Assembly (NCBI GenBank): GCA_020438245.1
Contig: JAGQUY010000089.1
Location: 1 to 11,467, forward strand
Direction of reading: 5' to 3'
Length of the DNA: 11,467 nucleotides
Origin: Bacteroidota bacterium
GTDB taxonomy: Bacteria; CLD3; SB21
This document shows positions 1 through 5,830 of the stretch, in pieces. How positions within the stretch are numbered: position 1 is the stretch's first letter; each line of letters begins with the position of its first letter. The position numbers and the translations under genes are program-made. Under the pieces are notes generated by a model, which saw nothing but the letters and a program-made list of their open reading frames with translations, had not been told where the DNA came from and searched no databases.

Positions 1-105
1 ACTATTTGACGGCATTGCATATAACTTGTTAGTATATGTAGTTGCGGTTAATAAGTCATTGGGTAATTTAGACGGAATGTCGTGAAAAGGCAAATTTGGG
101 TTAAG
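1..105. other. Intergenic DNA downstream of the recombinase
   Basis: No gene or Rho-independent terminator is visible between the window edge and the recombinase stop codon. The stretch is visibly AT-rich. Most of it is taken up by the inverted-repeat segment at 16-114, described separately. Confidence 0.6.
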
Positions 106-114
106 TTATGCGCA
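16..114. repeat. Imperfect inverted repeat, recombination-site-like, at the 3' end of the integrase gene
   Basis: TGCATATAACTT (16-27) and AAGTTATGCGCA (103-114) are inverted copies matching at 10 of 12 positions, about 75 bp apart. If the plus strand folds, the arms pair with one A-C mismatch and one T-G wobble. A short inner pairing, TTGC (42-45) with GCAA (90-93), is possible. The arms contain ATATAAC and GTTATGC, each one base away from the integron attC core consensus (RYYYAAC and GTTRRRY). The right arm overlaps the integrase stop codon at 106-108. The repeat is seen directly; its identity as an attC-like site, an element end or another recombinase substrate is inference. Confidence 0.45.
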
Positions 115-1002
115 GTAATAAGCGGGGGGCATCGTTGAATAAGGGATATTGATGTCCTTGACAAGAAATTCGGCAGGGCTCTTGATGGAGTTTATGCTCG
201 TATGACTGATGTGCGTATAGATTTGAGTAGTTTTAAGACTTTTATGCCCGAGTATTTGCTGGATATACCGGATATTGATTCCTTGCTCAAGCAGATGGGT
301 TGCATAGGAGTGACGTAGGCTGTGGACTGTGACGCCTTTTCGGATCTTGGCCCGCTGGCAGGCTTGAGAGAATACATGCTGAATCGTGCGGGCGCTTACG
401 TGGTAATTTCTTATCTTGCTTGGGAAAAGCCAAATCTCCGGACGAGAATCTCGCCAGTAGGACCTCAGGTGCATCAATACCCCTTCCGATATAGGCACGT
501 AGCGGTCCTTGTTCCCTTTGGCGGCACGGATAGATATACTGCCAGCAACACCGTCGATATCTGCGATTCGAAGAGAGACTGCCTCACCGACACGTAGGCC
601 ACATGCGTAAATCAGGTAAAGTACTGTTTTGTGCTTCTTGTTGGGAATAGCGCCAAGCAGTCTTTCGATCTCATCCCGATTAAGGACCAGCGGAAGTCTT
701 TTCGGGGCGTTGGGCCGTGGGATATTTGATACATCGATTGGGACTTTCAGTATGTGCTTATAAAAGAACTTGATCGCGCTGATTGCTGCATGCTGCGTTG
801 AATCCGACAGCTGATTTGATTGAACCAAGCGAATGATATAGTGCCTAACGTCCATTGAAGAAATGTGGTCAAGGGACTTTTGACAATGCTTGGCAAGACT
901 CTCGACATGGTGCAGGTAGAGATTGATCGTGTTCTTGGAGTACCTCCTCAATACCATCTGTTGCTTGAGGGATACAAGGTGCTTTTGATTTGTTGGTTCC
1001 AT
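106..1002 (-). CDS. Tyrosine recombinase / site-specific integrase
   Basis: This is a DNA strand-exchange enzyme of the phage-integrase family. Counted from the ATG at 1002 (298 aa), residues 1-95 form a SAM-like core-binding domain (LRRYSKNTINLYLHHV). The catalytic domain carries the full set: Arg137 (GLRVGEAVSL), Lys162 (KGNKDR), His227 and Arg230 (HSLRHSYATHL), His253 (LGHKSLKTTQ) and nucleophile Tyr262 (IYTH). The tail IKSPAEFL resembles the SPLD-type tail of integron integrases, but the roughly 20-residue insert that marks IntI between the Lys and His-x-x-Arg boxes is absent. Related enzymes occur alone, in integron-like settings and next to IS91-type transposases; any partner would lie left of this window. 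An in-frame TTG at 1041 would add 13 residues, but it sits in a hairpin and has no well-spaced ribosome binding site, so ATG is preferred. The gene lies 60 nt downstream of the hydrolase stop on the same strand. All catalytic residues are present, so it is probably active. Confidence 0.9.
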   Translation of the reverse strand: MEPTNQKHLVSLKQQMVLRRYSKNTINLYLHHVESLAKHCQKSLDHISSMDVRHYIIRLVQSNQLSDSTQHAAISAIKFFYKHILKVPIDVSNIPRPNAPKRLPLVLNRDEIERLLGAIPNKKHKTVLYLIYACGLRVGEAVSLRIADIDGVAGSISIRAAKGNKDRYVPISEGVLMHLRSYWRDSRPEIWLFPSKIRNYHVSARTIQHVFSQACQRAKIRKGVTVHSLRHSYATHLLEQGINIRYIQQILGHKSLKTTQIYTHISHTSINSIKSPAEFLVKDINIPYSTMPPAYYCA

Positions 1003-1032
1003 GCTCGAAAGTAAGAAGACGGTTGATGCGTT

Positions 1033-1053
1033 TTTTCTCAAAAAATGAGAAAA
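1033..1053. repeat. 8-bp inverted repeat between hydrolase and integrase genes
   Basis: TTTTCTCA (1033-1040) and TGAGAAAA (1046-1053) form a perfect 8-bp stem around five A residues. On the minus strand the stem covers the alternative TTG start of the integrase at 1041. It lies just past the hydrolase stop codon. The stem is AT-rich and has no U-tract following it on the minus strand, so it is not a convincing terminator. Confidence 0.5.
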
Positions 1054-1062
1054 TGCTCCGAA

Positions 1063-1893
1063 TCAGTGCAATTCAGATAGAAATTCATCGAGGCGCGCGT
1101 TGAATTCTTCAGGATTTTCAATCATCGGGTAGTGACCGGTTCCGGATACCCATTTGATTTTGTATGATTTAGGGCAATATTCTTTCAGGGCCTCTTCGTT
1201 AACCGAATTGCGATCGCTGTTGATCAGCCAGAGCGGCAGTTTCAACTTTTTAAGAATAGCACCTTCAACCTTCGATTCGCCGGTGACCGATTCGATCGTG
1301 CTGGCAGATGTTGCGGGGTCTGCATTTTCAATGTCGTTTAACACCCTCTTGATCACGGACGAATCGGTGGTTGGGCTGAACAAACTGGCGCTTGAAATAG
1401 CCACTGCGGTTTCCCGGTAATTGGTCTTCAGAACTTCAATCAGTTGGGCAATCTGGCTTTCCTGGACCGAATCAAGCGGTGCGGCTACGTCGTTGAAATT
1501 GTCGATGCCGATAAGGGCAATGACGCGATCCGGCATTGTCAGAGACACCCTGGTAATTATGCTGCCGGACATTGAATGGCCAATCAGGATGACGTTCTTG
1601 AGATCGAGATATTGAATAACATTGACCACGTCTTGCGCGTATCTGTCGAAACTCCAGTCCTCGCGGGTTACCTTGGATGCGCCGTGCCCAGCGAGATCGA
1701 CGGTAACGACCCGATATCTATCCTGGAATGCGGCAACTTGAGAGTCCCAATACGATCCATTAATACACCATCCATGTACGAAAAAGAGGGTCTTTTCCCC
1801 GTGGCCAGTAACTGTGTATTTGATTTCGGGCGGTTTGGGCGGCTGGCAGGCACAGAGCAGTATGATGAAGGAAAAGAACGTCAATGATTTCAT
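1063..1893 (-). CDS. Alpha/beta hydrolase, probable lipoprotein
   Basis: This 276-aa serine hydrolase probably sits on the periplasmic face of a membrane. The start is Lys-charged and hydrophobic, with a likely lipobox LCAC at 13-16 and Cys16 as the lipidated residue. The alpha/beta-hydrolase fold follows: oxyanion-region HGW (40-42), DLAGHGAS (66-73), nucleophile elbow GHSMSG (105-110) with Ser107, probable acid Asp227 in NSDRN, and catalytic His254 in GTGHYPMIENPEEF. The triad is complete, so an esterase, lipase or C-C hydrolase activity is expected; the substrate cannot be read from sequence. The ATG at 1893 has GGAG about 7 nt upstream. The gene is divergent from the aldolase-family gene, with a 139-nt shared upstream region. 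The integrase follows on the same strand 60 nt later, probably not as a functional partner. Confidence 0.88.
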   Translation of the reverse strand: MKSLTFFSFIILLCACQPPKPPEIKYTVTGHGEKTLFFVHGWCINGSYWDSQVAAFQDRYRVVTVDLAGHGASKVTREDWSFDRYAQDVVNVIQYLDLKNVILIGHSMSGSIITRVSLTMPDRVIALIGIDNFNDVAAPLDSVQESQIAQLIEVLKTNYRETAVAISSASLFSPTTDSSVIKRVLNDIENADPATSASTIESVTGESKVEGAILKKLKLPLWLINSDRNSVNEEALKEYCPKSYKIKWVSGTGHYPMIENPEEFNARLDEFLSELH

Positions 1894-1920
1894 AGTTATC
1901 TCCGATATGGTTGATGCGAA

Positions 1921-1949
1921 AATCTAAACGGAATACTGTGGTAATTCAA
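1921..1949 (-). promoter_or_regulatory. Candidate sigma70 promoter for the hydrolase gene
   Basis: On the minus strand TTGAAT (1944-1949) is followed by exactly 17 bp and TAGATT (1921-1926). Each box matches the consensus at 4 of 6 positions. The predicted start of transcription is near 1914, about 20 nt before the ATG. Confidence 0.4.
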
Positions 1950-1976
1950 CCGAAATTCAAGAAACCAATCCCGGCG

Positions 1977-2005
1977 TTGACTTAAAGGTTAAAATTGGAA
2001 ATCTT
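1977..2005 (+). promoter_or_regulatory. Weak candidate promoter for the aldolase-family gene
   Basis: TTGACT (1977-1982) is a good -35 element. The hexamer 17 bp later, AATCTT (2000-2005), matches the -10 consensus only at 3 of 6 positions. It is the best plus-strand candidate in the divergent 1894-2032 gap. Confidence 0.25.
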
Positions 2006-2032
2006 GAACCAACTACTACAAGGAAATCGTCT

Positions 2033-2923
2033 ATGGACTTGAAAGGTATATTGCCTCCCGTCCCGACGCCTTTTGTCGAGGGAATGGTTTCGACCAAAAG
2101 GCTGACAGACAACATCAAGAAACTGAATGCGACGAACCTCTCCGGCTACTTGATTTTGGGTTCAAACGGTGAAGCGGTCATGCTGTCGGAGGAGGAAAGG
2201 AAGATCGTTCTCGATACTGCGAGAGCCGCCATTCCGAAAGAAAAAATTATGATGGCCGGCGCGGGTCAAGAATCGACCAGAGAGACGATCCGCACGGTGC
2301 AGACGGCGGCGGAGTGCGGCGCCGATTGCGTACTGGTCATAACGCCGTCGTTTTTCAAATCGGCGATAACCCAGGAAGCCATGGTTCGTCATTATCTCGA
2401 CGTTGCGGAGAGCGCCAAAGTGCCGGTGCTGCTGTACAGCGTTCCTCAATATACGGGCATGAGTCTCCAAGCGGCCACTGTTGCGCGTCTTGCCGAACAT
2501 CCGAATATTGCGGGTATGAAGGATAGTTCGGGGAACATGAGTCTTTTTGCCGATATTGTCTCTCACGTTCCGCCTGATTTTGCGATGTTCGTTGGCAATG
2601 CGAACACGCTGTTGGCGGCGCTGGCATTGGGGGCTGTCGGAGGAATACTTGCCGTAGCCAATATTCTTCCGGAGGCTTGCGTACGGCTGCAAACTCTTTG
2701 GCAAAAAGGCAACGTGGACGAGGCGAGGAAACTTCAACTGAGGCTTAACCCTCTTTCCAGCGCGGTAACATCCATCTATGGTGTGGCCGGCCTCAAAGCG
2801 GCGATGGATATGTGCGGTTTTCATGGCGGAGAGACCCGGCTGCCGCTATTGCCCGTCGGGGAGAAGGCCACAGAAGAAATCAAGAATCAGTTGGATGCAC
2901 TGGCGATGGAGAGGACGTTTTGA
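2033..2923 (+). CDS. DapA-family class I aldolase, resembling 4-hydroxy-2-oxoglutarate aldolase
   Basis: This 296-aa cytoplasmic lyase belongs to the dihydrodipicolinate synthase/N-acetylneuraminate lyase superfamily and has the usual length. Visible signatures are PVPTPF (10-14), the carboxylate-binding GSNGE loop (43-47), YSVP with catalytic Tyr135, Schiff-base Lys163 in GMKDSSG, and GAVGGILAVAN (200-210). GSNGE, YSVPxxTG and GGxxAxAN recall the eukaryotic mitochondrial 4-hydroxy-2-oxoglutarate aldolase (HOGA1 type, releasing pyruvate and glyoxylate) more than classical DapA, which usually has GTTGE and YNVP. Other 2-keto-acid aldolase or lyase reactions remain possible, and lysine synthesis is not indicated by any neighbour. 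The ATG is preceded by AGGAA with 7-nt spacing. The gene stands alone on the plus strand. Its TGA directly abuts the stop codon of the convergent ThyX-like gene. Confidence 0.9.
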   Translation: MDLKGILPPVPTPFVEGMVSTKRLTDNIKKLNATNLSGYLILGSNGEAVMLSEEERKIVLDTARAAIPKEKIMMAGAGQESTRETIRTVQTAAECGADCVLVITPSFFKSAITQEAMVRHYLDVAESAKVPVLLYSVPQYTGMSLQAATVARLAEHPNIAGMKDSSGNMSLFADIVSHVPPDFAMFVGNANTLLAALALGAVGGILAVANILPEACVRLQTLWQKGNVDEARKLQLRLNPLSSAVTSIYGVAGLKAAMDMCGFHGGETRLPLLPVGEKATEEIKNQLDALAMERTF

Positions 2924-4513
2924 TCAGATGGTTCGGGTGTACTGGTCCAATGAGTAGGTCCAGACCCGTTCGCCGCAAAAGCGGGCTCCTTCCGGGCAGT
3001 ATGGGCGAATATCGGCAAGATGCCGAATGCCGCAAGGGGGCAGCAGATATCGTCCGATGACGGGGTTGATGGCGGTAATCTGTTCCGCCTCGTCAACCGA
3101 CGCACGCCAGATCTCCTCCTGGGCCAGATAGCACAATCGCATCGCCATTTTATGATGAAGATTCAGCAGATCGGCTGATTCCGTAAATCGAACCGACGTG
3201 GCGTTGGGCAGGAGGTATAACGTAAACTCTTCGGGGACGCCCAACGCTCGAAGTTTTTTCATTCCCTCCCACGAACGACTCATCGTTTCGTCGTACATTT
3301 TTTGAATGTCTGCATCCTGCCGGATCAGTGCCGGTGTAATGTAGTCGGGGCTGTCACTCCAATGGGCAAGCAGCGCGGGCCGGGAGGCGGGCGTCATACG
3401 GTGACGTTGATCCTGCGAGTCGGCCGTGTGGCTGATTTTTTTGCGAAACGTGTAATGCGGGTGCACCATGGCCCGTGAAATCTTGGACAGAGTTGTGAGG
3501 TTCAGGGACTCGGCAAACAGCGGATTCTTTGAAGGATCGATGGCCAACCGGATGGCTTCTTCATCGCTCAAATGGGCTCGTGTCATTCCGAGTACTTCCC
3601 GAACGCTTTGGGCGAGGATCGACTCATTACCCTGCTTATAATCCACCAATTTTGACATGCGACCGTCGAGGGAGGCATCGAATTCGTCGAGAAAAGCCCT
3701 TTGACTATTCGTGTCGTAGTATGACCGGTTTGCCATAAAAAACCGGTATTCCGGCGTATCCTCGATGGGCAACTCCTCTTGCAGAATCACCTTATACAGC
3801 GGATCGACCTTGACAAGTTCGTGTACCATTTTTTCAATGACGATTTTTTGTTCCGTCGGAGTGTCGTACTGGTTCGCGAGCCGGTAGTACCGCAGCAGCG
3901 TCAATCCGCTTACCGTATGATACATGTACGCCAACGCCGCGACCGGAATGACGTATCGCGCAATCTCCTGGCATTTTTTCCTGATCTCTCCGTCGTATTT
4001 TTCTTTCACTTTCAGACGCGACGGAAAGCGTTTGAAGTACGCTTCCTCGGCAACCGGTTTCAGTTTCTCGTTAAGCCGATCGTACGCCGCTATCTGCAGG
4101 TCGAGGGTGTTACGATAAACCCGGAGCGCTTCGCCGGTGAGCGGAGGTGTCAGGAATGCATCCTTCTTGATCGACACGTATCGTTGACTGACCTGTTCCG
4201 AATTGTAGTAGGGATGACTGTGCAAAAAACTCCAAATAAACTGCCTTGAGATATTGGCCAGCTCAAATTGGAAGTAGGCATGGGTAAAAACCGTATGGTG
4301 ACCCGCGTGGTAAACCGATTGGGCCAGCGGATAGTTTTTTTCGGTTATCTGTTCGTCGCGAACGATACCCTTGGAACTGTAACAGGTCCGGGCCGTTGCG
4401 ATGGCATTTTGAAAAGGCGTAGCGAACGTTTTTGAGAGGACAACTGAAGGTTCGGGTGACAACGAAGGCAATCCAGTTAGGGGTTGTGAGCGTTGAATTA
4501 TGAGTTCGTCCAA
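2924..4513 (-). CDS. ThyX-like flavin-dependent thymidylate synthase with two ThyX-type halves
   Basis: ThyX makes dTMP from dUMP with FAD, NAD(P)H and methylene-tetrahydrofolate; single-domain ThyX is about 220-300 aa, whereas this protein has 529. The N-terminal half has ARTCYSS (41-47), HHTVFTHAYFQFELANISR (72-90) and EQVSQRYV (106-113), matching the second part of the ThyX motif. The expected RHR is SHP (99-101). The C-terminal half has SRAMVHPHYTF (346-355), an intact RHR (370-372) followed by MTPASRP, then LPNATSVRF (435-443), LHHKMAMRL (452-460) and AQEEIW (464-469), the usual ThyX dUMP/flavin region. Three cysteines (494, 506, 513) lie near the C-terminus. This looks like a tandem duplication with the signature divided between halves. 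Whether it is catalytic is not certain. The start is a TTG with no Shine-Dalgarno, overlapping the hydratase gene by 16 nt; TTG codons 15 and 18 are alternatives. Translational coupling is likely. Confidence 0.82.
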   Translation of the reverse strand: MDELIIQRSQPLTGLPSLSPEPSVVLSKTFATPFQNAIATARTCYSSKGIVRDEQITEKNYPLAQSVYHAGHHTVFTHAYFQFELANISRQFIWSFLHSHPYYNSEQVSQRYVSIKKDAFLTPPLTGEALRVYRNTLDLQIAAYDRLNEKLKPVAEEAYFKRFPSRLKVKEKYDGEIRKKCQEIARYVIPVAALAYMYHTVSGLTLLRYYRLANQYDTPTEQKIVIEKMVHELVKVDPLYKVILQEELPIEDTPEYRFFMANRSYYDTNSQRAFLDEFDASLDGRMSKLVDYKQGNESILAQSVREVLGMTRAHLSDEEAIRLAIDPSKNPLFAESLNLTTLSKISRAMVHPHYTFRKKISHTADSQDQRHRMTPASRPALLAHWSDSPDYITPALIRQDADIQKMYDETMSRSWEGMKKLRALGVPEEFTLYLLPNATSVRFTESADLLNLHHKMAMRLCYLAQEEIWRASVDEAEQITAINPVIGRYLLPPCGIRHLADIRPYCPEGARFCGERVWTYSLDQYTRTI

Positions 4514-5277
4514 TGGGGTTTACGTTTTTCCGAGAAAGCTTTCAATGCCTCCAATCGATCGTTCGTGGGGATGATCTCGTTGTAGCACTCGTTTTCGATT
4601 TCCAGGCCTTTTTCGAGGGACACGGCGAGTCCAAGCCGCACCGCCTTTTTTGCTTTTCTCACGGCAACCGGCGCATTACTCTCCAGTTCACGAGCGAGGC
4701 TGATCGCTTCATCGGGCAGGATGGCCCGCGGAACAACCAGATTGGCGACGCCCTGAGCAAGCGCTTCGGAGGCCGTAAAAATTCGCGCCGTAAGAATCCA
4801 CAACAATGCATTGGAGTAACCGATCAGTCTTGGCAGGCGCTGCGTTCCGCCGGCACCGGGAATGATACCGAGTGCCGTTTCCCGCAACCCGATTTTTACG
4901 TCGTCGGCAAGGATGCGAAAATCGCAGGCCAACGCCAGTTCGCAGCCTCCGCCGAGCGCACTACCGTGCACGGCGGCAATCGTAGGAATTTCCAGATCGC
5001 CAATTTTTCGGATCACGCCGCCAATTACGTTTTTGACGAAATGTTTCACTTCCGCTTCGCTCATACCCTGACGTTCTTTGAGGTCTGCACCGGCGCAAAA
5101 CTGGTCGAGTGCAGAACGCAGAATTACGACCCGTGCGGATTGATCCTGACGTATCGCGTCGCACGCTTCGGACAAGTCTGCCAGCAGGTGACTGTTCAGG
5201 GCGTTGACTTTTGGGCGGTTCAGGGTGACGGTTATGATACCGCCTTCCTGCTCATAGAGGATCGTAGAGAAATTCAT
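4498..5277 (-). CDS. Enoyl-CoA hydratase/isomerase family, AUH/methylglutaconyl-CoA hydratase-like
   Basis: This 259-aa crotonase-fold enzyme has the normal family length. The oxyanion-hole segments are FCAGADLKER (60-69) and SALGGGCELALACD (106-119). Both catalytic glutamates are present: Glu113 in GGCELA and Glu133 in LRETALG, followed by IIPGAGGTQRLPRLIG (138-153). The pattern CAGADLKER..MS..EV..FV, together with the C-terminal IIPTNDRLEALKAFSEKR (235-252), closely recalls human AUH, a methylglutaconyl-CoA hydratase of leucine breakdown. A general short-chain enoyl-CoA hydratase remains possible, because no other leucine-pathway gene is in view. The ATG follows the ACT gene stop by 2 nt without a Shine-Dalgarno, and the 3' end overlaps the ThyX-like gene by 16 nt. 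The three genes are therefore almost certainly co-transcribed and coupled. Confidence 0.92.
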   Translation of the reverse strand: MNFSTILYEQEGGIITVTLNRPKVNALNSHLLADLSEACDAIRQDQSARVVILRSALDQFCAGADLKERQGMSEAEVKHFVKNVIGGVIRKIGDLEIPTIAAVHGSALGGGCELALACDFRILADDVKIGLRETALGIIPGAGGTQRLPRLIGYSNALLWILTARIFTASEALAQGVANLVVPRAILPDEAISLARELESNAPVAVRKAKKAVRLGLAVSLEKGLEIENECYNEIIPTNDRLEALKAFSEKRKPHWTNS

Positions 5278-5279
5278 CG

Positions 5280-5732
5280 TTAAACGCGGTGCATGGCTTT
5301 AAAAACGTCTTCGTGCTGGGCAAGAATCCGGATACCCAGTTGTTCACTCGTTTTGGCGAGATTTTCTTTGATGACGCCGAACGGGCAGTCGGCGTTTTTT
5401 ATATCTACCAACATGATCAGCGTGTAAAAATCCTGCATAATTTTTTGACTGACGTCGAGAATGTCGCAGTGACATTCATTGAGCGTTTTCGTAATAGAAT
5501 AAATGACACCGGGCTGATTCTTGCCAAAGCTCGTCACGATGATACGGCCTTCGGTCAGGTTAAGGTATTTGAACGTGCTGTGGTGTTCCGAAACGTACGA
5601 CGAGCCGGTCGATTCCAGGCGGCGGATGGTTTCCATAACAACCGCTTTCAGCGTATCGTCGCCGGCTTCGGGACCGAGTTGACGTTTGGCTTCTTCCACT
5701 ATCTCGCGAATTTTTTCTTCCGTGGGGGGCAT
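5280..5732 (-). CDS. ACT-domain protein, UPF0237-type, with N-terminal extension
   Basis: A small-molecule-sensing ACT domain occupies about residues 62-150 of this 150-aa protein. Diagnostic stretches are GRIIVTSFGKNQPGVIYSI (62-80), DILDVSQKIMQDFYTLIMLVD and the ending AQHEDVFKAMHRV, a pattern typical of UPF0237 proteins, which are usually only about 90 aa. Here about 60 extra residues precede it, partly helical and charged (TEEKIREIVEEAKRQLG). UPF0237 proteins have no established enzymatic role; ligand-dependent regulation is an inference from the fold. The ATG at 5732 is chosen because the residues upstream of it do not resemble protein of this family. A TTG at 5798 would add 22 residues. 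Neither start has a Shine-Dalgarno. It lies between the histidine kinase and hydratase genes; the stop is 2 nt from the next ATG. Confidence 0.85.
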   Translation of the reverse strand: MPPTEEKIREIVEEAKRQLGPEAGDDTLKAVVMETIRRLESTGSSYVSEHHSTFKYLNLTEGRIIVTSFGKNQPGVIYSITKTLNECHCDILDVSQKIMQDFYTLIMLVDIKNADCPFGVIKENLAKTSEQLGIRILAQHEDVFKAMHRV

Positions 5733-5773
5733 ACTGGTTTGTCCGGTGTTAACGAGGTTTGATATGGGCGAAG

Positions 5774-5791
5774 TTAGCCAAAGTTGGCAAA
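5774..5791. repeat. Palindrome with overlapping direct repeats upstream of the ACT gene
   Basis: GCCAA (5777-5781) and TTGGC (5784-5788) form an inverted repeat around AG. With flanks, 7 of 8 positions per half-site are symmetric across 5774-5791. The same bases also read as near-identical tandem 10-mers, AAGTTAGCCA and AAGTTGGCAA (5771-5790). If the ACT gene starts at 5732 this lies in its leader and could bind a regulator. If it starts at 5798 it is coding. Confidence 0.3.
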
Positions 5792-5830
5792 AAATCAAAA
5801 AGTAAATTTACGGGAGAGTCCTGCCGCCTG

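Noticed and set aside
91..120. A complete XerCD dif site at the integrase 3' end
   Set aside because: Only TGCGCATAA matches one arm of E. coli dif; the opposite arm and 6-bp centre do not.
1033..1053. Rho-independent terminator after the hydrolase gene
   Set aside because: The stem is AT-only in its outer half and is not followed by a U-tract in the direction of transcription.
2162..2824. Minus-strand open frame of 220 codons inside the aldolase gene
   Set aside because: It is Arg/His-rich shadow sequence opposite a gene with all catalytic residues intact.
4513..5283. Plus-strand open frame of 256 codons
   Set aside because: It mirrors the enoyl-CoA hydratase gene almost end to end and carries no recognisable domain.
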